Positions 43,269 through 56,900 of a stretch of 64,000 nucleotides of DNA are shown piece after piece. Each line of letters starts with the position of its first letter. The stretch's first letter is position 1. This stretch comes from Promerops cafer (Eukaryota > Chordata > Aves > Passeriformes > Nectariniidae), in assembly GCA_013398275.1 (NCBI GenBank), contig VZSE01012460.1:277316-341315 (forward strand). The letters are read 5' to 3'. The translations under genes and the position numbers were made by a program. A model generated the notes under the pieces. That model saw nothing but the letters and a program-made list of their open reading frames with translations, was not told where the DNA came from and ran no database searches.

Positions 43269-44880
43269 TACATTCTAATACTGGAAGAATAACATGCCTA
43301 AAAACTTCAGATCTGCAACAAAGAACTACATGGGTGAACTCAGAGGGATGACTTACATTTGGTTACATGAATATCAGTATTTGTATATATATATATGTAT
43401 ACATCTATAAAATACATGTATCAAACATTCAGTTCTAGACTCCTGTTGCTGCAGCTGCAGAAGAAATGAACTCTTAGCTGCTTTTGATTTCTTTCTGTTT
43501 GATCACCCATTTTCTTCCTTTTCCCTTGGGTCCCCTGATTGTTCATCTTACAGGTCATGGAGCTTTATTAAAATAACACACCGGGAAGACATTATTAATT
43601 ATTAATAAAGGCTTTATATATTTCTTTTCAATAATTTAAACTCATTATGGCCAAAGCTATTACATTAAACACCAGATCAGTTAGTACAGATGGAATTGCT
43701 GACAGGGAATTGTCACTGTAATGTTATCCTGACTTGGAAGGTGTCCATTAATTAACACTTAGAGCCCAAGCTGGAGTCATAAGGGGTTTTTTCTTGCCTC
43801 CTCACATATAGTGATTATTTCTCATTAGCAACCTACTGGAAGGACTAGAGAAGAGCTGGTGGCCCAGTGCCACGGCCTTAGAGAGCTTCCCTGAGCCCTG
43901 GTGCTGGCTGAGATCACTCAGCCCCTGCTGCCCTGCAGGGGCTGCAGAGGGGCTGGGGCTGCAGGAGGCCTCCCAGGCCATCACTCCTGGGAGCAGAACG
44001 ACTCCTGCTGTGACCCAGAGCAGGGCTGGCTGTCCTGGCAGCGAGCTGCTCTGCTCCCCGTGCATGGGGAATGTTTCTTTGGCAGGACACCTGCTCTGGC
44101 ACTGTTGCTCATTCATTTTTCTGTAGGCACTAATTAGGGGCCGCAAGTCCTCCCTACTTGCTGTGTGTTTCACGTGTCAGTTCCATTTCTTCCATCTGCC
44201 TGTTTTAGTTTCTCTCTTTGCTGTGCTGACTCTTCTGCCCAAGGCAGGCAGCTCCTTGGCTGTGCCTCTGGGCAGCTCTGCAGCAGCAGCTCCCCCACCC
44301 CGTGCCTGGGGGTCCAATCCCACCCTGGGATCCAGTGGGAGCCCCAAGCTCCAGTGGGAGCCCACACTGTTGGATGACCTGGTGCTTTTTAACAGGGACT
44401 CTGATGCTTGGGAGTGAGGGCCATGGCCACACTACCCACACATCTACTGCTGCTTTCTTCTATCCCAAATTACCTGCCATCAGCTTCAGCAGGTTCTTTG
44501 GAGCTGTTCCTGTGCTGACAAGGGGAAATCCCAAAACTTCCATTGACTACTTTTCTACCTACTCATATACATATATATATATTTATATATATATTTTAAT
44601 ATGTTTATATATATACACATATACATACACACAAGACTCCCAAACTTCTCCCAGCATGCTCTGGCTTGGTTTGGAGGACAAGGGACCCAACAATGGGTCC
44701 ATTTGGTCTGTTCTGTGGTTGTGGCTATCCTTTCCTGCTTCAGACTTTTTTTCTTTTTTTTGCCTTTTCTATTCTTCTTTTGATTTTGCTTCCTGTTTTG
44801 TCTTGTTTATTCCTCTGTAGAGAAGGAGTGAGGGAGAGGAACTCCTTTGAAAAGTCTGGTTAAATGAGCTACTGTGGGAG
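43269..44880 (+). repeat. Direct duplication, copy 1 (1,612 bp)
   Basis: Identical in length and almost in sequence to 44882-46493, with a constant offset of 1,613. I found two differences: T44095 against A45708, and A44593 against T46206. Copy 1 runs straight into the N at 44881. It contains (TA)n runs near 43384-43396 and 44570-44595, and no credible gene. Confidence 0.97.
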
Positions 44881-44881
44881 N
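44881..44881. other. Single-N assembly join
   Basis: The N separates the two 1,612-bp copies exactly, with no other spacer base. Confidence 0.98.
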
Positions 44882-46493
44882 TACATTCTAATACTGGAAG
44901 AATAACATGCCTAAAAACTTCAGATCTGCAACAAAGAACTACATGGGTGAACTCAGAGGGATGACTTACATTTGGTTACATGAATATCAGTATTTGTATA
45001 TATATATATGTATACATCTATAAAATACATGTATCAAACATTCAGTTCTAGACTCCTGTTGCTGCAGCTGCAGAAGAAATGAACTCTTAGCTGCTTTTGA
45101 TTTCTTTCTGTTTGATCACCCATTTTCTTCCTTTTCCCTTGGGTCCCCTGATTGTTCATCTTACAGGTCATGGAGCTTTATTAAAATAACACACCGGGAA
45201 GACATTATTAATTATTAATAAAGGCTTTATATATTTCTTTTCAATAATTTAAACTCATTATGGCCAAAGCTATTACATTAAACACCAGATCAGTTAGTAC
45301 AGATGGAATTGCTGACAGGGAATTGTCACTGTAATGTTATCCTGACTTGGAAGGTGTCCATTAATTAACACTTAGAGCCCAAGCTGGAGTCATAAGGGGT
45401 TTTTTCTTGCCTCCTCACATATAGTGATTATTTCTCATTAGCAACCTACTGGAAGGACTAGAGAAGAGCTGGTGGCCCAGTGCCACGGCCTTAGAGAGCT
45501 TCCCTGAGCCCTGGTGCTGGCTGAGATCACTCAGCCCCTGCTGCCCTGCAGGGGCTGCAGAGGGGCTGGGGCTGCAGGAGGCCTCCCAGGCCATCACTCC
45601 TGGGAGCAGAACGACTCCTGCTGTGACCCAGAGCAGGGCTGGCTGTCCTGGCAGCGAGCTGCTCTGCTCCCCGTGCATGGGGAATGTTTCTTTGGCAGGA
45701 CACCTGCACTGGCACTGTTGCTCATTCATTTTTCTGTAGGCACTAATTAGGGGCCGCAAGTCCTCCCTACTTGCTGTGTGTTTCACGTGTCAGTTCCATT
45801 TCTTCCATCTGCCTGTTTTAGTTTCTCTCTTTGCTGTGCTGACTCTTCTGCCCAAGGCAGGCAGCTCCTTGGCTGTGCCTCTGGGCAGCTCTGCAGCAGC
45901 AGCTCCCCCACCCCGTGCCTGGGGGTCCAATCCCACCCTGGGATCCAGTGGGAGCCCCAAGCTCCAGTGGGAGCCCACACTGTTGGATGACCTGGTGCTT
46001 TTTAACAGGGACTCTGATGCTTGGGAGTGAGGGCCATGGCCACACTACCCACACATCTACTGCTGCTTTCTTCTATCCCAAATTACCTGCCATCAGCTTC
46101 AGCAGGTTCTTTGGAGCTGTTCCTGTGCTGACAAGGGGAAATCCCAAAACTTCCATTGACTACTTTTCTACCTACTCATATACATATATATATATTTATA
46201 TATATTTTTTAATATGTTTATATATATACACATATACATACACACAAGACTCCCAAACTTCTCCCAGCATGCTCTGGCTTGGTTTGGAGGACAAGGGACC
46301 CAACAATGGGTCCATTTGGTCTGTTCTGTGGTTGTGGCTATCCTTTCCTGCTTCAGACTTTTTTTCTTTTTTTTGCCTTTTCTATTCTTCTTTTGATTTT
46401 GCTTCCTGTTTTGTCTTGTTTATTCCTCTGTAGAGAAGGAGTGAGGGAGAGGAACTCCTTTGAAAAGTCTGGTTAAATGAGCTACTGTGGGAG
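44882..46493 (+). repeat. Direct duplication, copy 2 (1,612 bp)
   Basis: Starts on the base after the N and ends at the same base of the unit as copy 1, after which unique sequence (tccaaacactctttatt) follows. It is more likely the other end of the same locus than a real tandem duplicate. Confidence 0.97.
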
Positions 46494-46501
46494 TCCAAAC
46501 A

Positions 46502-46507
46502 CTCTTT
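46502..46507 (-). terminator. Possible distal poly(A) signal for RND2
   Basis: On the minus strand AATAAA is followed by a G/T-rich gagtgtttgg. It lies about 3 kb beyond the RND2 stop. Assignment to RND2 is inference. Confidence 0.3.
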
Positions 46508-46509
46508 AT

Positions 46510-48400
46510 TAGACAAGAAAGCTGGTGGAGAAGCAAGTGCCAGAATATTAAGCTGCTTGCTGAATTGTGGCTGCAGAGAGCAGCCTTGGAGTCCTCTGAG
46601 GAGGGGCAGAGAAGGGGATAGGGACACTCATTTGCCCAGAATTCAATCCCACTCTGAAGCCACAAGCCCAAGCCTTCAAAGAAGCCTTCCAACAGTCCAT
46701 GTCTGGGTTGTGTACGAGATGAATGCTTTGGGTTCAGCTCAGCTGGGGCAGCATTTGCATTTTGGCTTTCATCAGCTTCTCATGGGCTGGACGTTTCTGT
46801 TTCCAAATCTGCTCTGGACATGTCTGCATCTGAGTCTGGTCCTGCTCACTCTGGCAGAATGCACATTTTTTGGCTGATACTTTTTTTTTGGCCGTCTTTT
46901 TTTTGGTTGTTCTAGAAGCAGCTGAGCACAAATCACTTTCACTCAGATATCATTATTTTCATACCACAGGCCTCCAGCCAGTTAGAGCTGTGCTGAGGGG
47001 GGTGGGAGGTGGGTAGAAATGACATTTCCCTCCAGTACAGAAAATAAATTAACAAAACCAGAACAAGAAGTTTTCAGGAATCCCATCCTTTTTGTGTAAC
47101 CCCAAACAGCAGCTGCTTTTCTGGCCCTGCAGCTTCACCTGGATGTGCATGGGAGATTTCATGTGGCCGTGGAAAACAGAGGGAAGACCATGGAGAATGC
47201 AGCTGCCTTTTCATAGAGGCAATTTAGAGTTCCATGTCCTACTCCCCTCACTGGGGAGCATCTTGTGGGAGTGGGCACTGTGGGTTCCCCTGACTGTAAC
47301 CAACCTTGCTCATTAATTAGTGCCTTACTGAGCTGCAGGTCTCAATGAACTCTCATCTGTCCTGCTGCCCCTACACTGCCAGCCCTGAGCCTCCCCCAGC
47401 ACGACAGGAACAGCTCCATGCACGCTGCTGAGGCTCCCACAGCTCCCTGAGCTGTGCCTGGGGAAGCTGATCTGACGTGCTGTGCCAGCTCTGCAGCACT
47501 GCACGTGGTGAGAGCCCCTCAGGATGGATCCTGGAACCAAGGATTTCCTTAGAGGGTGAGCTAACACCTTAAAGTAGAGCCACTGCAAGTTTAAATTGAT
47601 CAGTGACCCAGAAACTGCTTTTGTACAGACTGCCACATGACATTCAAAAGGGAATGCATGGGCTGTGTGTGCGTGGGAAGAAGTCACAGTGGCTGTGTGA
47701 GGAGAGGATGGTGAGAACAACTGCAAACAGGCCATGAGGAGTGGGCAGTGACTCCTGTGTGCCTCTGCTAGGATCCAAGCAGGGATCTGGTTTTGTTCAA
47801 CAATCTTTGCAAAGGCTCTGGGGATCCTAGAGAGTGCAAGAAAAGCATCAAGGTGCTGAGGGTTGCTCTTGACATACTGCCTTGCTCAGTTCCTCCTCCT
47901 CCCAGACTGCAGATGGGCGTTTTCATGCTCGTGCAACCTGCACACAGCACAAGTGTCCAGTCACTGATGGAGCTTTTCTTGTCCTGGGAAATCAGCAGCT
48001 CCAATTCCCCAAAATGCCTTCACCATGCAGCTGCAGTCTAAGACCCGGGCGTGAGGGCAGACACAAAACATTGAGTCAAAGGCTATTGGTGTCGTGAGGA
48101 CAGAGGCAGCTCCTGTCAGCTCAGGCTGCTGGATCAGGCATAGAAAACCTGCAAATGCTCCACAATAGCTGAGGAGTCAGGACAGAGGAAGAGCTTATTC
48201 AAGGCAGGTGTTTCAGCTCCAGAATGAATACATGCAGATAAGTCCTCTGGGACTTTCACTGAAGGGTGTGCACAGGCGTATTTCAAGAGCTAGAGAGAGA
48301 CATTAGGATACAAAGGTAAGTTGGGCAGTAAGAGATTTTGAGAGGATGCATGGTTTGACTTAAAAATGAACACAGCTGAGCACCACGAATTTTCCAGTGA
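46510..48400. other. Region downstream of RND2, no separate gene seen
   Basis: Could be intergenic or part of a long RND2 3' UTR. No conserved coding exon or structural RNA is recognisable. Confidence 0.5.
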
Positions 48401-48402
48401 TG

Positions 48403-48408
48403 TTTATT
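48403..48408 (-). terminator. RND2: Probable RND2 poly(A) signal
   Basis: Minus-strand AATAAA about 1.17 kb beyond the stop codon. It would give a 3' UTR of normal size. Confidence 0.5.
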
Positions 48409-49570
48409 TTTCCTGTAGCCCACAGACACAGTTGGATCTGGCAACAGAGCAGATTCCATTTTTCCATAAAGTGTCCATGTGACATTAAGCCCAGGCTAAT
48501 ACTGTCATCAAAGGCATTCAGAGAGGGCAGCAGCAGAAGCAATGGGAGATGCTGGGAGGAGGCCAGACAGCAAGGCACAAGGGCAGGGAGCACCTCCTCT
48601 CCCACTGCCACAGCAGAGGCAGGGTGCAGATATGCATGAAGTCATTTTTTCTCACCTATACCAGACAAACACAGCACCATGCAACACAATCTGCAGCTGG
48701 AAGTGGGTGGGGAGCAGGATACAGATCATTACTGCAGTTACTGTTGGGAGCCATGGGAGCAGGACAGTGGGAGAGCCCAGGGAGTGCCCAGGTGCCAGCA
48801 GCTCACACAAAGCTCCCCAGGGGCCTTTGCTTGTTGAAGGGAACCACGATTCTCAGGATGCATCTGCTGGGACACACCTCTCCCTTGGAGCCAGATCCAC
48901 TCAAATGCAGTTTGAGTATCTAAAATACCGTGGAAAGAGACATCTGTCTATTTTCTTAGCAGGAGGTGGACTACTGTGGTGTCTCATCAGGTTAAGGTTC
49001 CTTCCCAGCGTGCCCCCCACCCCAGCTCTGGCCCAGACCTGCACCTTCCATGGCACTTGCTGCCCAACCCGGCCGAGGGCAGCATCACCTCAAACATCAT
49101 TTCCCTCTAAAGGCTGATTGGAAGAATACCTTCTCCTGATCACACTCTGCTGCTCACAATCCCCTCCTCCCTCCAGCCCAGGTCCCACAGAGCCCCCACC
49201 CCACACAGTGTGTGCTGTACAGCTGCACATGGCAGGGCCTAGGCTGTGGGTACAGGAGGGTGGCACACACACAGCATCGCTCCCTTTTACTGTGTCTCAC
49301 CCAGTCACAGACCTTCCAGCACCCGAATACTTCTCTGCCAAGTGGTTCCTTCATCCCAAGCAATCTGCACAGCAGCAGCCAGCCCAGAAGTCTCCACAGT
49401 GCAGGGCGACTTGTGCAGCCCTGCTTGCAGCTGGGACCTTTGCTCAGCCCTAGAGACTGAGAAAAAGGCTTTGAAAAGGCAGGCTAGCTCCTGCAGCCAG
49501 CACTATGCCCTTGTCTCAGCCAGTTACTGTACAAATGGACAACACACACACATTATTTACAGCCCATTTT

Positions 49571-49819
49571 TCACATGATGGAGCAGCTCTTGGCTCGGTC
49601 TTTCCTGATCTCTGTGTCACTCAGTAAGTCTGTCCTGCCAGGCATCTGTGACGCCCGCTTCAGTCCCCGCTTGGAGTTGCTGCGCTTCAAGTTCTTGTGC
49701 GCCCTGTTGACCGAGGCCAGCGTGGTCACGTGGAACACGTCCCGCACGCTGTTCTCCGACACCTTGGAGGAGCACTCTGCGTAGGCCACCGCCCCGATCT
49801 GCCGCGCCAGCGCGCTGCC
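49571..49819 (-). CDS. RND2: RND2 terminal exon with CAAX box
   Basis: Acceptor GCCTGCAG. It begins GSALARQIGAVAYAECSSK and continues through NSVRDVFHVTTLASVNRA into a basic tail (KRSNSKRGLKRAS) ending KDRAKSCSIM. The final Cys-Ser-Ile-Met predicts farnesylation or related prenylation. The human protein ends with a different CAAX of the same type. Stop TGA is at 49571-49573. Confidence 0.96.
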   Translation of the reverse strand, partial: GSALARQIGAVAYAECSSKVSENSVRDVFHVTTLASVNRAHKNLKRSNSKRGLKRASQMPGRTDLLSDTEIRKDRAKSCSIM

Positions 49820-52800
49820 CTGCAGGCCAGAGGGAGCAGGAGGAAGGGGGTCAAGGTTAGGCCACCTTGCTCTCCAAGGAGCAGCCTCTCACACAGCCAG
49901 CAGCTCTGCCTGTGCTGGCAGGCCTGCCAGAGCACAGTGGCACCATGGGGGCGCAGCAGCTCCTCAGCACCTGTGAACACAGTGCGAGGCTCTGTGAGAG
50001 CTCCAGAGGTGAGGGCAGCCTCCTGAGCACAGTGCTGCCGACCACTGGGCCCTGGGTTACTGGCACTTTGTCATTCACACAGTGCCACCCCTGCAGCTGA
50101 CACACCTGGGCAAGCACCCTTGCCTGGACAGTCACCTGCTCTGCACAACACAGAGCCAGGCACAGCAGCAGCTCAGAGTGCAGCTGCCCTGAACCAGAGT
50201 CTGGGTCTGTCACCAGCCTGGAGACATTGCTGGGTCCTCTGGAGGCCACTGGCAGCAGCCCCTCAGCTGGGGCTTCTTCCCCCCCCAGTTTTGCCCCAGT
50301 GCAGAACCCAAGCAGGAGAGTCACTGGGAGCAGAAAGAGCTGCACCGAACTAGGAGATGCAGAAGGACAACACTCCCCCTTAGCCAGTCCAACTTGCCAA
50401 ATCAGGCACTTCCACCTGCTTTGAGGAATGACTTTTTGGCTACTAACTGGGAGGCTGCTCAGCAGAGCATCAGGAATAAGTCAGGGTCTTCCAGAGCTGG
50501 GGACAAGAGTGGTAAAAACACGAGCAGCTCTGAGCCCCTGAGCCACGATCAAACCAGCTGCAGCCCACAGCCTGGGTGCAGGGGTCACAGAGCACAGCTC
50601 TCCCCGCCCTGAGCACTGCCCAAACACACCTGCTCGTGTGTCACAGGGATGAGGCGCTGCTTGGAGAGCTCCCGCAGAGTGTTGAGGTCTGTCCTCATGT
50701 CCAGCTTGCAGCCGACCAGCACAATCTTCGCGTTGGGGCAGAACTCCTGCGTCTCCCCTTGCCACTGCAGAGGAAAGGAGAGGCTCTGGTGTGTGTGTGG
50801 CTTTTCCAAACAGGGTGTCACAACTGTTCAAACACTGATTAGCATATCAGGGATCTTTAATGACTGCCACGATTAAGGATGGGAATGGCCACAGTACCCC
50901 CTGGACAACTTTATGCTCTCCTGTTCCAGATTATGCCTGGCAAACCTGCCCCATCCAAGTGCTGGTGCCCTGTGCAAGGCCACAGGAGGCCAGTCCTGGC
51001 TGTGGAAAAACAACAGACACAGAGTCTGGGGCTCAGATCTGGGACCCCAAGGGTCAACACGGCCAGTGTAGAGCTCTTTGCACACTCACACACTAGTTAT
51101 TACTGGAAACCACCTGTTAAAGACATTATGATATTCAGAGCATAGCTATAGCCAGGGAAATTAAGAACTGAAGCAATGGAAAGAGAAGGCCAGGGCAAGC
51201 ATCCATGTCCTTCATATAAATGGCTCCTTTTAGAGCTCCCAAAGTGAATGCCTGATGTCAGCTGTGTCTGCAGCAGTAAATAAATCCATCACCTGTGACC
51301 TCCCCCGGGGAAGACTTGCACGGTTCCATCAGCATGTCAATGCCCCAGTTACTTATCTAGTGGTGCTGAAGTAGGAAGCAGATAATAAATAGAGATTACC
51401 CCCAGCTGAAGTGTCACTTGGAACTAGCAATTTCCTGCTACAATAACTGGGGGTTAAGTGTATACCCTGGGCAATTAGAAGCAGAAAGAAAACCAAGCCA
51501 CCAAGCCCAGTGTCCACAACCTTGTGGGGAAGGGAGTGCCAAGAACCACCCAAACGTCATTCAACCAGTATCAGACTAAAGTAATTGCAAAATATGAAAA
51601 ACCTTATTTTCTATCAGGGGATTGTCCTAGGTATCTCCAGGTATCTGCTTGCCAAGGACATTGGTTCCCCAGGACTCTGCCACCCTGGGCAGCATGCTGG
51701 AGATCATGGTGCTGCAGCCACAGAGCACCAAAGGCTGACACAACCTCACAATGAATAGAGCCAGCTCTTTTGGAGCCAGAATTTGAGCACCCTAATTTAT
51801 GTGAAGGATTTGAGCTACAAGGTCTGTTCACACCTGGCAGAGGTCACAGCTTCTGCAGTGACACAGGGCTCCCTAGCCTATGGAGAGAGCTGTGACCCTC
51901 TTCCTGCATGACTGACACCTCTGGGAGCCCCAAAACCTGTTGTGCTATCAAGACTTGTCAGAACCAAGGTGCTACTCCACAAAAACTTGCTCAGCATGAA
52001 AGGCAGAGTTGGTTGCTTGCACTCCCTCAGATGGCTCTGCCCCTTCAACAGTACATGCTGTACAGCAGCCCAGGCATCAGAAGGGCGGCATTAATAAAGA
52101 TTTCCTCTACTGAATTTTTGCCTGAGGCTTGAACAGGAAATGTTATTTTCCTTATTTGCCTGATATCACAAGCTAAAACCCATTTCAACTTCATGGTGTC
52201 TTAGGAATTTTCCTCACCACCATAAGGCTGTGAGCCTGCACCAAAGGAAACAAGGCATCTACTCAGAGGCACTTAAGAAATCCCCTGGGATTTAGGGTTT
52301 ATTTTAAGTTACCATATCAAAAAAGCATTGCCTAACAGCACTCAAAACATCTGTGAGGCTGTACAGGGAAAGCCATGCACTGAGCAGGGTGGACTCACAT
52401 GAAGAGTGTGCAGAGAAACAACTCCCAGCCCCACCTAACTATTGAGGGGTTTGTATTTCATTAAGGTGGAAGTGATTCACTTGCTTTATTATTCTGCTGA
52501 CTCCCAGGCTGAGCAGTGAATTCTTTGAGTCCACATGAAACACCCTCCCTGCACTCAGCCTGCTTGATACCCGGGACCTGCTCTGGAAGCCAACACTGAG
52601 CCATTGACCAATTTATCTGAAGGGTCTTTGTCCCCTCACCAGGACACTCCTGAGACAAAGACCCACTTCTCAGCCCTCCCAGCAGCTGAGTAAGAGGCAC
52701 TTGCTTCAGCACAACATTTGGCAAAATGTGGCGAGGCCAAGAGGCCAGCCAGTACAATGTGACATGTTGAGGCTGTGGCCATTCCAGCCCCAGCAGCCTG

Positions 52801-53936
52801 GGGCTCTCTGAGGAGAACAGCCACGGGAGGCACTGCTCTGTGGTGCTTTTCATGTGTTGGTGTCTCAGAGAGTGTCACAAATTCCAAGGCTCCCCCAGGA
52901 CAGGATGCAGCTGCCAGATGCTTTCCTGCACAGCAGAACCACAGCTCCCTGAACTGCATGGAAGGTAGCAGGGTACAGCCAGGACCAAGGGATGCAGTCG
53001 AGCAGGGAGGCACTGACCCTCCCTCCTCTGAGCAGCATTTGGAGTTGTTGGACTTCACTCCATCTCAGAGGAAAGCCTTCTGTGGGACCTTCTCCCAGAA
53101 GTGACCCACTGGAGACCAGCCAGGGGTGCTCCACAGCAGACCCCCAGCCCTGAGGCTCTCTGGGACCTGCCAGCTGGAAAATCAGCTTTGCTGAAAGGCA
53201 CTAAGGTGCAGGTAGAAAACTCTCAGCTGCTCCTGCAGAGCATGGCTACTCAGCTGTGCCGGGGTAGGCTCAGGGCCCTGCCTGCTCTCCAGGCCAGTGG
53301 CATTGTGCCATCTCACTTTATTAATTCACAGGCTTGAAATTCAGCGCCACAGCTCATTATTTTTGTTGCCGAGCTATAGAGAACTGATTGCTGTCTTTTT
53401 TGCTATGCAGATGTTGAACTGAGGGGAGAGCCAAAAAACTGAGCACTCTGCTTGCTTGGAAACAGGCATCAGGAGCTACTTCCCAGATGCTACAGGCAAT
53501 GCATAGTCATTGGTGGTTCTGCTAACAGAGATCCATAATACCTTCCAAGGTCTTAACAGAACACAGAACAAATGCCCAACATTTCTCTCTGTCCCCATGT
53601 TTGTATGTGTGAACACAGACCCCACACAGGCTGCAAGCTGCCATTCCTTTCAAATGGAAATATCTTGCATGATGCACAGACCAAGCAGAGCACCTGACCT
53701 TCTCAGAGCCCACGAACTCCAGGTGAGGCCTGGCCACAGGGCCAGAGCTTTGAGCCCTGATGGCAGCCTCAGGGCGCAGGGAGCCCGTGGTGGCCCACGG
53801 GGTGCTGCAGGGGGCTGGGGACTCACCTTCTTGAGCACGCTGTCCAGGGTCTCGGGGCGGCTGATGTCAAAGCAGATGAGCACGGCGTCCGAGTCGGGGT
53901 AGGCCAAGGGCCGCACGTTGTCGTAATAGGCCGAGC
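49571..53936 (-). CDS. RND2: RND2 Rho-family GTP-binding protein, last three coding exons
   Basis: RND2 is a constitutively GTP-bound, GTPase-deficient Rho protein acting in neuronal migration and cytoskeletal control. Exons: 53827-53936 (110 bp, entered in phase 1), 50630-50764 (135 bp) and 49571-49819 (249 bp including the stop). They encode SAYYDNVRPLAYPDSDAVLI to SVLKK, then WQGETQEFCPNAKIVLVGCK with the base-binding CKLD motif, then ECSSK and the basic C-terminal tail ending CSIM, a CAAX prenylation box. Phases agree throughout. The N-terminal exons (P-loop and effector loop) are not between 53937 and 64000, so they lie to the right of the window. Confidence 0.96.
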
Positions 53937-53999
53937 CTGCGGAGAGGAGCGGGAGGAGGCGGTGAGCAGGTCCCCTGCCACCCCTGCTTCTGGGCCAAA

Positions 54000-56900
54000 G
54001 GGGCAGCCCGGGACCCTCAGCCCTCTCGGCCAGGCACAGGTCTTTCATTCCAGTAACAACTGGAGACGCTGCCACACGGTGCACACCGCTCTGTTGAAGA
54101 CAAAGGACGTTAACCACAGCTTTCAACCAGCGACCACACACCATAAGGTTCAGCAGAGGATTTTAGTTCCTTTGTTTAGGCATGGAAGTCAGAGGTTTTG
54201 TCCTTGTTTTCTTATATTCACCCCTTGACAGAGTGAAGAGGCAAGTTTTGCATCTCTCTCCCTCCCTAGTGAGCACATGGTAAGTGCTGGTGGGGCTGGG
54301 CTGCCGGGGATGCTGCTCACGCAGGGCTCAGCACAGCACACGCCTGCATTCCATCACTTGTCATGCCAGTGCTGCACCCCTAACAGTGCAAAGGTGTGGC
54401 TGAGAGAAGACAGGGAATGCTACTGCTGCTTTTTATCCTTGCTATCTTTATACAGGAGAGCTTGCTCACAGAGGTTGTGAGAATTTGTGACAGGTAAAAA
54501 TGAATTGCCTTCTTTCTGGATTTGTGCTGGAAGAAGATCCTTTTTGGTATATAAAAAGTGACAGGATTTGGTGAATGAGCTACAAATGGAAGGGAATGAT
54601 TCTGCACTCCACAGGAATTCTGTGAGCAGGCAAAGAGCCCAGCCTGAATCCTGCATGTCTTCTACTACACACATGTGCACAGACCTTCAATGCAAATTTC
54701 AGGCAGTAAAGTCACGGTGCCATAGCGTTTTTATTTGCACTGCAGTCTCTTGGTGAGTGCAGATACCTCAGCAAACAGTCATAGAGCAATAAGCTCACTG
54801 CTACTTAAAAACAGTTTTGGTTTTATATTGCAAAGACAAATGACTTAAACCTCCTGGAGGGATGAGAAGCAGATGTTTATTTATGGAAAGAGGAAACAGA
54901 GACACCAGAGTCCTTGTTGAATCTGCCTCCTCCAGAAGCAGGACTGCCCATCCTAGGCCGAGGAAGCCAGACATGCTTCCTGCTGCAGCTCCTTGGGAGA
55001 GGAGCTCCTTCTCCCACCCCAGGAGAAGGGTGCAGCCCAGGTGTCAGGTGGCTCCTTGCTGAAGTTCAGCACCTGATGAATTATGGATGATGGTGGCTTA
55101 TGTTTCCAGAAGGATGGAAATCTGCCTGGGCTAAGCATGAGGGGAGAATGGGCTGATTCTCTGCAGGAGCTCCAATCCTGGCTCCTGTGTGCACAGGGGC
55201 TCCAGCTGAGCTGCAGAGTGGGGCACAGGCCCCCAGCACAGCGCTGCACACCAGGAGCTCTGCAAACACCCCAGGGCCTCTCTGCAAGACTAAACCTGGG
55301 GAGCAGAGCCTGACCCTCCTGCCTCTGCCCAGAGCCCACATGGGGCAGACTGAGGGCTAAGTGGAGCCTTCTCAAACCCTGCCCAGTGCCAGAGACTGGC
55401 CATCCAGCTCAGACCATGGGACCAACACCAGCAGAGTTCCAGGGCTCCGACCAGCCCAGCCCCTGCCACTCCCACACAGCCAGGGGAAGGTGCCCTGGAT
55501 TTGATGTGCAATTGGATTCCCAGCAAAACTGGCTGCAGGTGTCTGCAGCTCTTACAGCCAGCCCACAGGAGCAAAGATACCTGCAGCCCCTGCTCCCCAT
55601 GGGGAGAGATGGGTCTCTGTCCCTGCAAAGTCACTGGGAAGGGAAGTGGTTGGGATCAGCACAGAAGAAATAGACCCTGATCTCTGCAGAGCCCAGCCCT
55701 CTTCCTAGAGAGAAAGTCATGTTCCCTAATGGAAAGGAGCCAGTCCCTGTGGCATCTTGGACAGCTCTGGGGACAGGGATGCCAGACAGGCAGGCAGGGT
55801 GAGCCAGGGCAACCCAGTGTCCCGGGCACAGAGGTTTCTGACCTTGCCTCGGGCTCTCACTGCTGCAGCTCACACCTGGCAGAGTCACACCACTCCCCAT
55901 GGCACAGCCAGACGAGCCAGCCCTGCTCCCCCAGGCAGCACCAAGCACAGCATGCTGAGCTCCCCTTTGAACGGGGTTTTCAGTCTCATGTTTGGCATGG
56001 GCTGACAGGACAGGATGGGACGGGAGATCCAGTGCTGATCTGCATGCCTGAATTAGCCCGGTCCTTTATCTGAGCCCTGCCCTCTCCCCCATGCACACAG
56101 GGGTGTCTGCCTCCAGACAGGGGCCCTGGTGCTGGAGGAAACGTTCCCACGCACATCCTCTCCCTGCAGCTTCTCAGTTTTACATAGACACTTCAGATAA
56201 ATCTACCCCCTCCCAGCCAAGGAATGCTCCTTTTATAGGGGTAGTTTTGGCTCATTCAGCACAGACATTGCCACAGCAAACTGTATCATAGCAACCTGCT
56301 GCTCCTCAGCAGCCAGCCAGCCGCTCAGCAGAGCGCTGCTGCAGCCCCCCACCATCCCACAGGACCCCCACTGCCTCACCCAGTGCCAGGAATCATGCCA
56401 GCAATCATGCTCTCGTCACCTGGGACCACGGGAGGAGAGACTCCCGTGCTGGCAGGAGGAGCTGAAGGAAGGGAAGCACAAGGTAAAGAACCTTATCTTT
56501 TTAATGACATCAAAATTTGCTTCACATTCATTAACTTTCTGCTCCAGCTCCAAAGAGCAGGAGTCACCCCTGGCACCTCAGCTGGCAGTTCAGCTCACAG
56601 GCAGAAGCAGCAGCCTCTGCCCACCTCAGGAGACCGACAGAAACCCACAGGAACCTACAGTCAGTGCTGCCCTGTGGGGCAGGAGAGCTGCATTGCTCCC
56701 AGCCAAGGTAATCCCCAGTTTGCTCTGGAGACATCTCTACTCAATCAGGAAATTCTGTTTGGGTGATTAGTCTTCTAGGTTTTGCATCTATTACTTTTTC
56801 ATTGCATATGACAATTAAAAAAACCAAAACAAAACACCCCCCAAAACCTCACCTAATCAACCCAAAAAAAGCCAGTGCCTTCAAATCTAGTTCTTCAGCT

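Noticed and set aside
43802..46433. Pairs of identical open frames (123, 172, 84 residues and others)
   Set aside because: They are duplicated only because the 1.6-kb segment is duplicated. They overlap each other on both strands and have no recognisable domain or splice context.
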